A DNA stretch of 64,000 bases from Nonomuraea glycinis (GCF_014646515.1 NZ_BMNK01000007.1:312398-376397); one strand, 5' to 3'; shown: positions 39,029 to 54,611, counted from the first letter of the stretch. The notes: generated from the sequence alone by a model not told the origin. Program-made: numbers and translations.

Positions 39029-40297
39029 GTGGAGTTGGTGAAACAAGCGCGGGCGCAGGTGGCCCGGCTGGAGTTGAGCGCGGCCCAGGTGGCGGTGCTG
39101 GACGGTCAGGCGCACACCGCCCGCGCGTTGTGGAACCTGCTGCACGAGTACGTCACCTTCCGGCAGGGCCGCCTGGCGACGTTGAAGCAGTGCGATGCGG
39201 CGATCCGGGCGGCTCGCCGGGAGATCGACTGGCTGGGCCGCCTGCCCGCTCAGGCGGCTCAGGCGGTGTTGAAGACCTACCGGCAGGCGTGGGCGAACTT
39301 CTTCAACCCGGAGCATCCCGCCGAGCGACCGACGTTCAAGGCCCGGTTCCGATCACGGCCGGCCGTCGATGTGCCGCAGGCCCGCGATCTGCAGATCAAA
39401 CGGGTCAACCGGCGGTGGGGCGCGGTCAGCCTGCCCAAGGTCGGGCGGGTGCGGTTCCGCTGGACCGCCGGCCTGCCCGGCGTCACCCAGGGCGGCCCGG
39501 CCGGGCGGATCACCGGAGCCCGGCTGGTCAAGGACGCCTTCGGCTGGCAGATCGTGTTCCGCACCGAGACCATGGCCGCCCCGGTCACCGGCGCCCATCC
39601 CGGTCCGGCTGTGGGGATCGACCGGGGGATCACCGTCGCCCTGGCGTTGTCGGACCAGACCACACGCGAGCACGGCCCCTGGTTGAGCGCCGGTGAGAAA
39701 GAGCGCCTGCGCCGCTTGGAGAAGAAATCCGCCCGCCGGCGCGGCGCCCGCACCCCCGGACAGCCGGCCTCGCGTCGGCTGACCCGCACCTACGACCAGA
39801 TCGCCAGGCTCCGCGCGACAGCCAAGCGCCGAGCCGTCGACTGGCAGCACCGGACCACCACCGAACTCGCCGCCACCTTCAGCGTGGTCGTGGTGGAAGA
39901 TCTGAAGATCACGAACATGGTCCGCTCCGCCAAGGGCACGATCGAACGACCCGGCCGCAACGTGCGGCAGAAAGCCGGGCTTAACCGAGCCATCACCGGC
40001 GAGGCGTGGGGCCGCACGGTCACCCTGCTGGAGTACAAGACCCGTGATCGCGGCGGGCTGGTGGTGAAGGTCCCCGCCCCGGGCACGTCGCAGACCTGTC
40101 ACCGGTGCGGGCACCGCGACCCGGCCTCCCGTGACGGCACCCGGTTCTCGTGTGCCAACCCCGGGTGCGGGTGGACCGGCCATGCCGACACCAACGCCGC
40201 GATCAACATTCGCAACGCCGCAGGAACTGTGGTGTCAGGACGTGGAGACCTCGGGGCTGCCCGGTCCGCGAAGCGTCAACCCCCGCGCGCCGCCTAA
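39029..40297 (+). CDS. tnpB: TnpB RNA-guided nuclease (IS605 OrfB)
   Basis: A 422-residue TnpB with complete RuvC residues D198 (VGIDRGITVAL), E290 (VVVEDLKITNM) and D387 (GHADTNAAIN), and a zinc finger CHRCGHRD... CANPGCG. It is clearly different from the first TnpB, with no N-terminal DNA-level similarity seen. GTG start at 39029. The gene's 3' end carries the same two short motifs as the other element. Confidence 0.9.
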   Translation: MELVKQARAQVARLELSAAQVAVLDGQAHTARALWNLLHEYVTFRQGRLATLKQCDAAIRAARREIDWLGRLPAQAAQAVLKTYRQAWANFFNPEHPAERPTFKARFRSRPAVDVPQARDLQIKRVNRRWGAVSLPKVGRVRFRWTAGLPGVTQGGPAGRITGARLVKDAFGWQIVFRTETMAAPVTGAHPGPAVGIDRGITVALALSDQTTREHGPWLSAGEKERLRRLEKKSARRRGARTPGQPASRRLTRTYDQIARLRATAKRRAVDWQHRTTTELAATFSVVVVEDLKITNMVRSAKGTIERPGRNVRQKAGLNRAITGEAWGRTVTLLEYKTRDRGGLVVKVPAPGTSQTCHRCGHRDPASRDGTRFSCANPGCGWTGHADTNAAINIRNAAGTVVSGRGDLGAARSAKRQPPRAA

Positions 40298-40346
40298 CCG
40301 CTACGCGACGGGAGGATCTCCGGCTTCAGGCCGGGGAGGAGTTCAA
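40238..40346 (+). ncRNA. Candidate omega-RNA scaffold / right end of second IS element
   Basis: Overlaps the tnpB 3' end. It has GGACGTGGAG (40238-40247), CGTCAACCCC (40274-40283) and a terminal hairpin CCGGC TTCAG GCCGG. This matches the layout of the first element's 3' end, although the spacing between motifs differs (36 versus 52 nt). Confidence 0.45.
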
Positions 40347-40406
40347 GTGCGAAGTCGTCATTTCGGGGGAGAGGAGCGGAAGCGGTACAGGCGTGGGGTG
40401 GTGGCG

Positions 40407-41546
40407 ATGACGCCTTCAGCGGGAGAGATCACGCTCGGTGTGGAGGAGGAGTTCCACATCGTCGACGCGCGGACCCGGCACCTCGTCTCCAAGGCGGGCC
40501 TGCTGCTCGACATGCTGCCCAAGGACCGCTTCACCAAGGAGCTGCAACGCTCCACCCTGGAGGCCAACAGCGCGCCCTGCGCCCGGCTGGAGGACCTCGG
40601 CCGTGACCTGGGCCGGATGCGGGCGACGGTGATCGCGACGGCGGCGGAGGTGGGCCTCGGCATCGTGGCGGCGGGCAGCGTGCCGCTGGCTGACCTGGAG
40701 CAGATGAAGATCTCGCCGGACGCGCGCTACGAGCGGATGCTCGACGACTATCAGGTGCTCACCCGCGAGCAGCTCATCTGCGGAACCCAGGTGCACGCCC
40801 AGATCACCGACCCGGATCTGGCGATCGCCGTTGCCCACCGGGTGGGGCCGTATCTCCCGCCGCTGCTCGCGCTCAGCACCAGCTCGCCGTACTGGCTGGG
40901 CGCCGACACCGGATACGCCAGCTACCGCACCCTGGTGTGGCAGCGGTGGCCCACCGCCGGGCCGATGGCGAAGTTCGCGTCGGCCGCCGCCTACCGGCGG
41001 ATGATCGAGGAGCTGATCCGGTCCGGGGTGATCAGCGACCCCGGGATGATCTACTACGACATCCGGCCGTCCGCGCACGTGCCCACGGTGGAGCTGCGGA
41101 TCTGCGACTCCTGCCCGCGCGTGGAGGACATCCTGCTGATCGCGGGACTGTTCAGGGCGCTGGTGCTCAGGGCGCTGGCCGAGGTGCGCCGTGATCCGGA
41201 CGGCGAGGTGCAACTGGAGCCGGTGCGCGCCGCCACCTGGCAGGCGGCCCGCTCGGGGCTGGAGGGCGAGCTGGTCGACCCGGTCGAGGGAACGCCCGCC
41301 CCGGCCGCCCAGGTGATCACCCGCCTGGTGGCGAGCTTGCGCCCGGAGCTGGAGGAGTGCGCGGACTGGGCGTTCGTCTCCGCTCTGGCCGCCGACGCGC
41401 TCCCCCGGGGCAGCTCGGCGGCACGCCAGCGCCGGGCGTTCGCCCGCCGCGGGGAGCTGGCCGACGTGGTCGACCTGCTGCTGACCGAGACCAGGCCCGG
41501 CGGGTGGGGCAATGGCGGCCACTGCTCGCCGGCGGCGTCAGGGTGA
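40407..41546 (+). CDS. ybdK: YbdK-type carboxylate-amine ligase (GCS2 family)
   Basis: A 379-residue ATP-dependent carboxylate-amine/thiol ligase with weak glutamate-cysteine ligase activity in characterised members. The family start is TLGVEEEFHIVDARTRHLV, with downstream GTQVHAQI and VELRICDSCPRVED. The ATG at 40407 is chosen because homology begins within a few residues. The right end of the IS element lies only about 60 nt upstream, so the native promoter may have been displaced. The C-terminal 10 residues are Gly/Ser-rich. Confidence 0.88.
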   Translation: MTPSAGEITLGVEEEFHIVDARTRHLVSKAGLLLDMLPKDRFTKELQRSTLEANSAPCARLEDLGRDLGRMRATVIATAAEVGLGIVAAGSVPLADLEQMKISPDARYERMLDDYQVLTREQLICGTQVHAQITDPDLAIAVAHRVGPYLPPLLALSTSSPYWLGADTGYASYRTLVWQRWPTAGPMAKFASAAAYRRMIEELIRSGVISDPGMIYYDIRPSAHVPTVELRICDSCPRVEDILLIAGLFRALVLRALAEVRRDPDGEVQLEPVRAATWQAARSGLEGELVDPVEGTPAPAAQVITRLVASLRPELEECADWAFVSALAADALPRGSSAARQRRAFARRGELADVVDLLLTETRPGGWGNGGHCSPAASG

Positions 41547-42474
41547 CCGCTCGCTCGTAGGGGCGTGTGTAACGGCCCAGCCGAAACTTTGGACCGTCCA
41601 GAAACCTCGCGAGAGGTCGCCGCATTCGCGTGCGCGGGTTGAAGTCGGCGTCATTGCGCGGGGCCGCTGAATGGTAAAGCTGATCACCGCGTAGTTCGTA
41701 CGAAGTGAAAAGCGAGGTGAAAAGGACGCGGCATTCAGGCGTCGCGAATCGGGGTGTCTCAACACGGGTGGTCCGGACCGTGGCTGAGTTGTGTCAGGTC
41801 GGTGGTCTCCGGGGCGGGTTTCGGTGCGGCGCGAGCTGGGATTATGGTGCGCAGGGGCGGGGCCCAGGCCGATATGCAGGCATATTTTGGGTTCTTGACA
41901 AGTCGGATTTTTCGCGGTCGGGAGCCCAGTCGATGGCGGGACGCCCGCTGTGGCCATGCTGAATGATCTCTGTTCGGGTGACATAGGTCGCCGGCAGTGG
42001 ATCTTGGTCGCTCGAAAATGGTCGCCCGCGTGTACGGCGGAACTTCTTTCGGTGCGGGCCTGCCCTTGGAGTGGGGCGAGAAATGCGGTGATCACGGCTT
42101 ACTCGGTGGGCCGGCGCGCTTGGCCGCGGCGTCCCCTGCGCGAGAGAGTGCGACAGATCTGATCAATGTGGTACAAAACGGGATAAGTCGGGCATGGGGA
42201 GTGTTCTGGGGGGCCGGAATGGAGTTTCGGTCAAGTCGGGTGTGGGGCCATCTATCATCGCCGATCTGACAGATCAAGTGCCCATCGAGGTTTGATGTGC
42301 GTTTCGCGGGACTACGGTTCCCGGCCTGGTTATCGTGCCGTTGACTCCAGGCTCCAAAGATAGATATAAGAGTCACTGTCGAACTTCGGTGCGACATCGT
42401 ATGAAATCTCGTAACTGTTCGTAGTAAATCCTTTTCGATGTTGTTTTGAGGCATTTGTCGAGGAGCGCCGTAAC
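41547..42474. other. Gene-free spacer before locus 2
   Basis: About 0.93 kb with lower GC than the surrounding genes. Short open frames exist on both strands, but none has codon bias or a recognisable protein. The right half contains a good promoter match. The rest may hold regulatory sites for locus 2 or be decayed sequence; I see no repeat or RNA structure that stands out. Confidence 0.6.
42341..42370 (+). promoter_or_regulatory. Candidate promoter of locus 2
   Basis: TTGACT (42341-42346), an 18-nt spacer and TATAAG (42365-42370) form the best vegetative-type promoter seen in the spacer, oriented toward the thioesterase gene. It would give a leader of roughly 265 nt before ATG 42642. Confidence 0.5.
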
Positions 42475-42591
42475 ATGGCGATTGACGACCTCTGTATTCA
42501 GCGACGAATCGAGCTTCCGCCGTCCTTGGCGGCAGCGCGGCCGGCAGCGACCTCATACCGGGGAGGTGCGGGGCGATCACAGGCCAGCTGA
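42475..42591 (+). CDS. Possible 38-residue leader peptide
   Basis: A short frame starting at ATG 42475 with GAGGAG 9 nt upstream, a better translation signal than the thioesterase gene has. It encodes a peptide beginning MAIDDLCIQRRIELPPS and ends at TGA 42589-42591, 50 nt before the next ATG. It could be a real leader peptide, or the original N terminus of the thioesterase separated by a frameshift. No homology is recognised. Confidence 0.35.
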   Translation: MAIDDLCIQRRIELPPSLAAARPAATSYRGGAGRSQAS

Positions 42592-42641
42592 CCGCGGCGC
42601 CGCACGGTTCCCACCCCTCGAACCCATGCTCCGCCCGCACG

Positions 42642-43934
42642 ATGTTCTGCCTGCCGTACGCCGGAGGAGGCGCGAGCGCCTACACCGGGCTCCTTCGCGA
42701 GCTCACCGATCTCACGGTGGTCCCCATCCAGCTTCCCGGCCGGGAGAACCGCATAGCCGAACCCCCGGCTTTCACGATCCAGGAGATCGCCGACGAGATC
42801 GCGCCCGCCACGGACGCGCCGTACCTGCTGTACGGCCACAGCATGGGCGCGCGGATCGCCTTCGAAGTGGCCCGTGAGCTGCGCCGTCGCGGCCTGCCGG
42901 GGCCCGCCGGGCTGTACGTCGGCGGCGCGCACCCGCCGCATCGCAAGGTGCCGCTGGCCGCTTCCGCCGATCTGCCCGACGACGCCTTCATCGACCAGCT
43001 CGTCCGCCGATCGGGTGCGCTCCCCGAGCTCAAGCACGTCCCCGAGCTGCGCGAGCTGCTGCTGCCGGTGCTCCGGGCCGACTTCGCCTGGATCAAGAAC
43101 TACCGGTACGCGCCCGAGCCCCCGCTGGACTGCCGCATCGTCGCCTTCACCGGCCTCGACGACGGCGAGGTGGGCGCGGAGGAGATGCTCGGCTGGGCCC
43201 GGCACACCACGGCCGGCTTCCACCTGCGCACGCTGCGCGGTGGGCACCTCTTCGTCAAGGACCGCCCCGCCGACCTGGCCGCTCTCGTCACCGCGGACCT
43301 GACGGGCCGGCACGCCCCGCCGGAGCCCGACGAGGTGCACCTCTGGCTGGACCAGGACTCCGGCCCTGCGAGCCGCGACCGGGTCCTGCGCCACTACGAC
43401 GGCCAGGCCACGATCACCGTGAGCCACGCCGACGGCCTGACCCTGCTGGCCGCGGCCGCCGGCCCCGAGGTCGGCGCCGCCGTGCTGCGCGCGGGCCACT
43501 CCGCCACCCTGTCCCCGCCGCCACATTCCCCGCCGCCACACCCCTCGCCGCCACACCCCACGACAGCGCTGTCCGGGTCGCCGGGCGAGACGGCTCAGCG
43601 TGGCATGGCGGAGTTGAGCGCGGCCGAGCGGGAGCAGATCGAGGACGCGGCCGAACAGGACCGGCAGTGGCTGGCGCTGCGGGCCGTCGCCGCCAAGAGG
43701 GCGTTGCTGGCCGCCGACGGCCAGGGCGCCGATCCCGCGCTGGCCGGCTTTCCCGACCTCGCCGACCCCGGCCCCTGGCGTGCCCAGGGCGGCCCGGGGC
43801 TGGACCGGCTCGCCCGGTGGCGGGTCGTCCACCTGACTCTGCACACCTCACGGGGGGAAGCGTTGGCCGCAGTCGCGGTGCCGTACGACAGGGTGCGGCT
43901 GAGATTCGACATGCCCGCCGAACAGGCCGAGTGA
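42642..43934 (+). CDS. Type II thioesterase fused to a degenerate phosphopantetheinyl-transferase-like domain
   Basis: A 430-residue protein. Residues 1-225 are a type II (editing) thioesterase: FCLPYAGGGAS, nucleophile Ser67 in YGHSMGA, Asp in GLDDGEV (about 173) and His202 in GGHLF. Residues 229-430 resemble a Sfp-type phosphopantetheinyl transferase: opening EVHLWL, VSH at 260-262 and a helix with KRALLAADGQG at 352. The Mg-binding D-x-E is lost (GAAVLRAG) and the W-x-x-KE motif reads RAVAAKR, so the second domain is probably not catalytic. A Pro/His repeat (43515-43559) interrupts it. No ribosome binding site precedes ATG 42642. It would clear misloaded carriers in locus 2. Confidence 0.75.
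   Translation: MFCLPYAGGGASAYTGLLRELTDLTVVPIQLPGRENRIAEPPAFTIQEIADEIAPATDAPYLLYGHSMGARIAFEVARELRRRGLPGPAGLYVGGAHPPHRKVPLAASADLPDDAFIDQLVRRSGALPELKHVPELRELLLPVLRADFAWIKNYRYAPEPPLDCRIVAFTGLDDGEVGAEEMLGWARHTTAGFHLRTLRGGHLFVKDRPADLAALVTADLTGRHAPPEPDEVHLWLDQDSGPASRDRVLRHYDGQATITVSHADGLTLLAAAAGPEVGAAVLRAGHSATLSPPPHSPPPHPSPPHPTTALSGSPGETAQRGMAELSAAEREQIEDAAEQDRQWLALRAVAAKRALLAADGQGADPALAGFPDLADPGPWRAQGGPGLDRLARWRVVHLTLHTSRGEALAAVAVPYDRVRLRFDMPAEQAE
43515..43559 (+). repeat. Three 15-bp repeats encoding a Pro/His stretch
   Basis: Units at 43515, 43530 and 43545, each like CCGCCGCCACACCCC, encode PPPHS/PPPHP/SPPHP in the PPTase-like part of the thioesterase fusion. Confidence 0.85.
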
Positions 43935-43947
43935 CGGGGTGACCGGG

Positions 43948-46900
43948 ATGAGCATCGGGCCACTGCTGCATGACCTCGTCCTGGCCCAGGCCAGGCGTAC
44001 GCCGGACGCGCCGGCCGTCCGGCAGTGGGACCGGACGCTGACCTACCGGGAGCTGACCTCGGCCGCCTCGGCGCTGGCCCGCCGCCTGCGCGCGCTGGGG
44101 GCGGGGCCCGAGGTGCGGATCGGCGTCTGCGGCCGCCGTACTCCCGAGCTGCTGATCTGTGTGCTGGGTGTGCTCATGTCCGGTGGCGCGTACGTGCCGC
44201 TGGACCCGTCGCACCCGCGACGGCGGCTCAGCGGGATCATCGAGGACGCGCACATCACCACGGTCGTCGCCGATGGCACCGGCGTGGAGCTGCTGTCCGG
44301 GCTCGCCGTCGACCTGATCACCCTGGCGGAGGACGCGCCCCCTCCCTCGGCCCAGGCGCCGGATTCGCCCGCGATCCCGGCGGGGGCGGCGGCCTACGTG
44401 CTCTACACCTCCGGCTCGACCGGGCGGCCCAAGGGGGTCGTGGTGAGCCACGCCTCGGCGGTGTCCTTCGTCACGATGGCGGGGGAGGTGTTCGGGCTCG
44501 ACGCCGGATGCCGGTCGATCGGGTTCGCCGCGCTCGGGTTCGACGTGTCGGTGCTCGACGTGTTCGCGCCGCTCGCTCGTGGCGGGTCGGTGATGTTCAT
44601 CCCCGACGGCGATCGGGTGGACGCCGTACGCCTGCAGCGCTTCCTGGAGCGGCACCAGGTGACGTGGGGGACCATCCCGCCCGCGCTGCTCCCGCTGCTC
44701 GACCCGGAGCGGCTGCCCGCGCTCCGCGACCTGCTGACGGCGGGGGAGCCGGCCGGGCCCGAGCAGGTCGCGCGCTGGTCGAAGCCGGGGCTGCGGCGCT
44801 TCCACAACTGGTACGGGCCCACCGAGACGACCGTGTGCGTCGTCGGCACCAAGCTCGACGGCGCCTGGGACCGGCCGCTGCCCATCGGGCACGCGCTGCC
44901 CGGCTGCACCGCGTACATCCTCGACGACCTGCTCCAGCCCTGCCCGCCCGGCACGCCCGGCGAGCTGTGCATCGGCGGGCCGCAACTGGCCCGCGGCTAC
45001 CTGCACCGGCCGGAGCTGACCGCCGAACGGTTCGCGCCCGACCCGTACGGCGAGCCCGGCGCGCGCCTGTACCGCACCGGGGACCAGGTCGTGCTGGACG
45101 ACGAGGGGCGCATCGGCTTCATCGGGCGGCTGGACCGGCAGGTGAAGGTCCAGGGTCAGCGCGTGGAGATCGGCGAGATCGAGGCGGTGCTGCGCGCTCA
45201 CCCCGACATCCACCAGGCGGTGGTCGACGTGGACACCGGCGCGACCGGCCTGAAGGAGGTCACCGCCTACCTGGCGCCTGCGGCCGCGCCCGGCGTGGCG
45301 GACGTACGCGCGCACTGCCTGGAGAACATGCCCGCGTACATGGTCCCCACCAGGGTGGTACGGCTGGCGGCCCTCCCGCTCACGGTGGCGGGCAAGATCG
45401 ACCTGGCGGCCCTGCGCGCCCACCGTCCCGCCGGGCCGGAAGCGGCGTCCGGTGTGGAGGGCGAGGCCGGACGTGGGGTCGCGCGGGCGTGGGCGGCGGC
45501 GTTCGGGGGCGGGGAGCCGGGGCCAGGCGACGACTTCTTCGCCTGCGGCGGGCACTCGCTGCTCGCCATGCGGCTCACCGCCCTGCTGCGGGCCGAACTG
45601 GGCAAGGACCTCGCGGTCGAGGACGTGCTGACCGGCCGGACCGTGGCCGGCATCGTCCGCCGCGCCGAGCTCGCCCCGCCCGTGCGGGACGAACCGCCGG
45701 GCGAGGCCCCGGCCGCGCTGTCGGCGATCCAGCGGCGGATGTGGTTCGTGGAGCGGCTGGCCCCCGGCACCCCCGCGCACAACATCGCGATGGCCCAGCG
45801 CCTGTCGGGCCCGCTCGACGTGGCGGCGCTGGAAGCCGCGCTGGCGGTGGTGGCGCGGCGGCACGAGGTGCTCAGGTGGCGGGTGCCGCAGTCCGGCGGG
45901 GTGCCGGTCGTCGCGGTCACCCGGCCGGGACCGGTGCCGCTGCCCGTGCGGGACGTGCCCGAGCGGGAGGTGGACGAGCACCTGCAGGCCGAGGCGCGGC
46001 AGCCCTTCGACCTGGAGTCGGGGCCGCTGTGGCGGGCCCTGCTGCTGCGCGTCGCCGACGACGAGCATGTCCTGGCCATCACCGCGCACCACCTGGTGTT
46101 CGACGGGTGGTCGCAGAAGGTGCTGTACGACGACATCGGCCGCGCCTACCGCCGCGAGACGCTCACCCCGTTGCGGGCCTCGTACGGCGGGTATGTGGCC
46201 TGGCTCGCCGGGCGGGACGGCGAGACGGACCTGGAGTGGTGGAGCGCGCGGCTGGACGGCGCGCCCACCGTGCTCGACCTGCCCCGCGACCATCCGCGCC
46301 CGCCCGTGCAGACCTTCGAGGGGGCCGCCGCCTCCGCCGAGGTGACCGCCGGCGTCAGCGCCGGCGTCCGCGACCTGGCCGCGCGGCTGGGCGGCACACC
46401 GTACGCGGTGCTGCTGACCGCGTACGCGCAGGTGCTGCGGCGGCTCACCGGGCAGCACGACCTGATCGTCGGCACCCCGGTCGCCGACCGCCGTGACCCG
46501 GTGCTGGACCCGCTGGCCGGCTGCCTGGTGCACGTGCTGCCGGTGCGGCTGCGCATCGAGGACGGCACCGCGTTCGACACGCACGTGCGGCGTTGCCAGG
46601 AGGAGCTGTCCGGCGCGCTGGCCCACCTCGACGTGCGGCTGGAGCGGCTGGTCGACCGGCTCGGGCCGGGGCGTGACCTGTCCCGCAACCCGCTGATCCA
46701 GGTCCTGTTCAACATGTACGACTTCACCCTGCCCCGGCTGGACCTGCCGGACGTCACCGCCCGCCCACTGCCGCCCGGGCTGCCGGGCGCGCTGTTCGAC
46801 CTCACCCTGTACGTGGCGGAACAGGACGGGCGCTACGTGCTGCAGGCCGTCTACAACCCCCGGCTGTTCCGCGCCGAGCGCGTCGAGGCGCTGCTGGACG

Positions 46901-48929
46901 GCTACCTCCGGCTGCTCGCCGACCTGGTCACCGCCCCGGACCAGCCGGTACGGCACGCCTCCCTCCGCCCGTCGGCCGTGCCGGCGAGCCTGCCGGACGG
47001 GACGCGCGCGCTGGCCGCCTGGGACGGCCACGGCGTGGTCGAGCGCGCGCTCAAGCAGGTGGCCGACGGCCCCGACCGGGTGGCGGTCGCCGGCGAGGAC
47101 GGCGAGCTGACCTACGCCGAACTGGCCGAGCTCGCGGCCACGACCGGCGCGGCCGTCACCGCGGCCGTCCGGCCGGGCGAGGCGGTGGCGATCCTGGCGG
47201 CCCGCACCCGCGAGCTGCCCGCGCTGATGTTCGGCGTCCTGACGGCGGGCGCCCGCTGGGCCGTGCTCGACTCCGCCCTCCCCCCGGCCCGCCTGGCGGC
47301 CCAGGCCCGCTCGGTACGAGCCCGCGCGCTGATCGCCTGCCCCGGCGTCCCGGTGCCCCCCGAACTGGCCTGGCTGCCCCGCCTCGGCGAGGCCGGTCCG
47401 ATCGGCACCACCGTCCTTCCTGGGGATGGTGCCGCTCGGCCTGGCGGTGTTACCGGTCTCGCCGGGCATCCCGCCCGGCAGGGAGGCCCGGCGGGATGCC
47501 CGGCGGTGACGGAGGTGCCGCTGGAGCGGCGCGGGTATCTGTCGTTCACCTCCGGCACCACGGGCGAGCCCAAGCCGGTGCGCGCCGCCGAGCGCCCCTT
47601 GGCCCGCTTCCTGTCCTGGTACACCGCCGAGTACGGCCTGACAGCGCAGGACAGGTTCGCGCTGCTGGCCGGTCTGGCCCACGACCCGCTGCTGCGCGAT
47701 GTCTTCACCCCCTTGGCGCTGGGCGCGCGGCTGTGCGTGCCGGGCCAGGACCGCGTCCGCGACCCCGCCCGCCTGGCCTCCTGGCTGCGCGCGCACCGCG
47801 TCACCGTCGCCCACCTCACGCCGCAGCTCGGCACGCTGATCGCCGCCGCCGGGGTCGAGCTGCCCGACCTGCGGCTGGTGCTGTTCGGCGGCGACCGCCT
47901 CACCTACGCGGACGTGGCCCGCTTCCGGGCCGTGGCGCCGGCGGCCCGCCTGGTCAACACCTACGGCACCACCGAGACCCCGCAGGCCCAGTCCGTGCAC
48001 GAGATCACCGGCGAGCCGGCCGGCACGGGCGATCCGGTGCCGGTCGGCCGGGGCGTGGACGGGACGGAACTGCTCGTCCTGGACGCCGGCGGCGCCCCGG
48101 CCGCCACCGGAGAGCTCGGGGAGGTGGTGGTCAGGAGCCGCCGCCTCGCGGAGGCGTACCTGGACGACGAGCTCACCCGGCAGCGGTTCAGCCGCGAGCC
48201 GGACGGCGAGACGGCCCGCTACCGCACCGGCGACCTCGGCCGCTACGACGCCGAAGGCCGCGTCGTGCTGGCCGGGCGGGCCGACGGGCAGGTGAAGATC
48301 CGCGGCTACCGCGTCGAACTCGGCGAGATCGAGGCCGTCCTGGTGGCCCATCCCGGTGTCCGGGCCGCCGCCGCCACGGTGGCCGAGCAGCCCGGGGGAG
48401 CGGTGCTGCACGCCTACGCGGTGCCGCGGAACGCGGCCGTCCAGTCCGGTGAGCTGCGGCGCCACCTCGCGGCCGGCCTCCCCGACCATGCCGTCCCCGC
48501 CGAAGTCGTCCTCCTGCCTGCCCTCCCCCTCACCCCGAACGGAAAGGTGGACAGAGCCCGCCTGCCCGCTCCCCCGCACCGTCCCGCCGCAGGGCGGGGC
48601 CAGGAACCGGCCACGGCGACGGAACGGCTCGTCGCCGGCGTCTGGCGGGAGGTGCTCGGCCTGCCGAGGATCTCCGCCGACGCGAACTTCTTCGAGATCG
48701 GCGGGCATTCGCTCGCCACCGCTCAGGTCCAGGCCCGGCTGGCCGCCTCGCTCGGGCGCGAGGTGCCGATCGTGGACCTGTTCCGCTTCCCGACCGTACG
48801 GACGCTCGCCGCGCACCTCGACGGCGAGCGCCGGCCGGCCGGTTCGGAGCGCGCCGCGCGGCGGGTCGCGGCGCGCCGGGCACGACCCGCACCACAGCGG
48901 CCTCACCAGGCCAGACGGGAGAGCACCGA

Positions 48930-48933
<4 letters not shown>
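43948..48933 (+). CDS. NRPS: A-PCP-C-A(Lys2-like)-PCP
   Basis: About 1661 residues from ATG 43948; an in-frame GTG at 43939 is an alternative. A1 (1-500) at the N terminus makes this the loading module. Its by-eye code DVLTLAWVCK shares the T-x-A-x-[VI]-C pattern of Phe-type domains but is not a known code. PCP1 has Ser537. C (587-1005) has HHLVFDG (714-720). A2 (about 1028-1538) has FTSGTTGEPKP and AHDPLLRDVFTPL, the pattern I recall from Lys2/alpha-aminoadipate-type A domains, with pocket DPRHLGTQA. PCP2 has Ser1588. There is no reductase domain. The stop overlaps the PKS start (ATGA), so the chain probably passes to the PKS. Confidence 0.92.
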
Positions 48934-54407
<5,474 letters not shown>

Positions 54408-54408
54408 C

Positions 54409-54600
54409 ATGCGAGACGGCCAGTACAAGGTCGTGGTCAACGACGAGGAGCAGTACTCCATCTGGTTCGCCGAACGGCCCCTGCCGCAAGGCTGGCGGGA
54501 GGCTGGCTTCGACGGGCCCAAGCAGAGCTGCCTCGACCATATCGAGCAGATCTGGACTGATATGCGCCCGCGCAGCCTGCGCGAGGCCATGGACCACTAG
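54409..54600 (+). CDS. MbtH-like protein
   Basis: A 63-residue MbtH-like chaperone of standard length, with NDEEQYSIW, PLPQGWREAGF and IEQIWTDMRPRSLRE. GGAAAGG precedes its ATG, which lies 1 nt after the PKS stop. It assists adenylation domains of locus 2 and is a paralogue of the extended copy in locus 1. Confidence 0.96.
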   Translation: MRDGQYKVVVNDEEQYSIWFAERPLPQGWREAGFDGPKQSCLDHIEQIWTDMRPRSLREAMDH

Positions 54601-54611
54601 GGGAGCGGCCT

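Larger units (their letters stand above)
38545..40346. mobile_element. IS200/IS605-family element with divergent tnpA and tnpB
   Basis: It contains an intact Y1 transposase gene (minus strand) and an intact tnpB (plus strand), 23 nt apart, the classic IS605 layout. The right end has a CCGGC/GCCGG hairpin (40319-40334) and ends near TTCAA (40342-40346). The left end is placed near a small CCGG/CCGG hairpin beyond the tnpA stop and is uncertain. Confidence 0.65.

Noticed and set aside
41538..42095. Possible 185-residue minus-strand gene in the spacer
   Set aside because: There is no ribosome binding site, the composition is Pro/Arg/Ser/Thr-rich, and it overlaps the end of ybdK; no family is recognised.
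47030..48560. Lysine-pathway alpha-aminoadipate reductase
   Set aside because: The A domain looks Lys2-like, but no reductase domain follows and it sits between NRPS and PKS units, so a biosynthetic module is the better reading.
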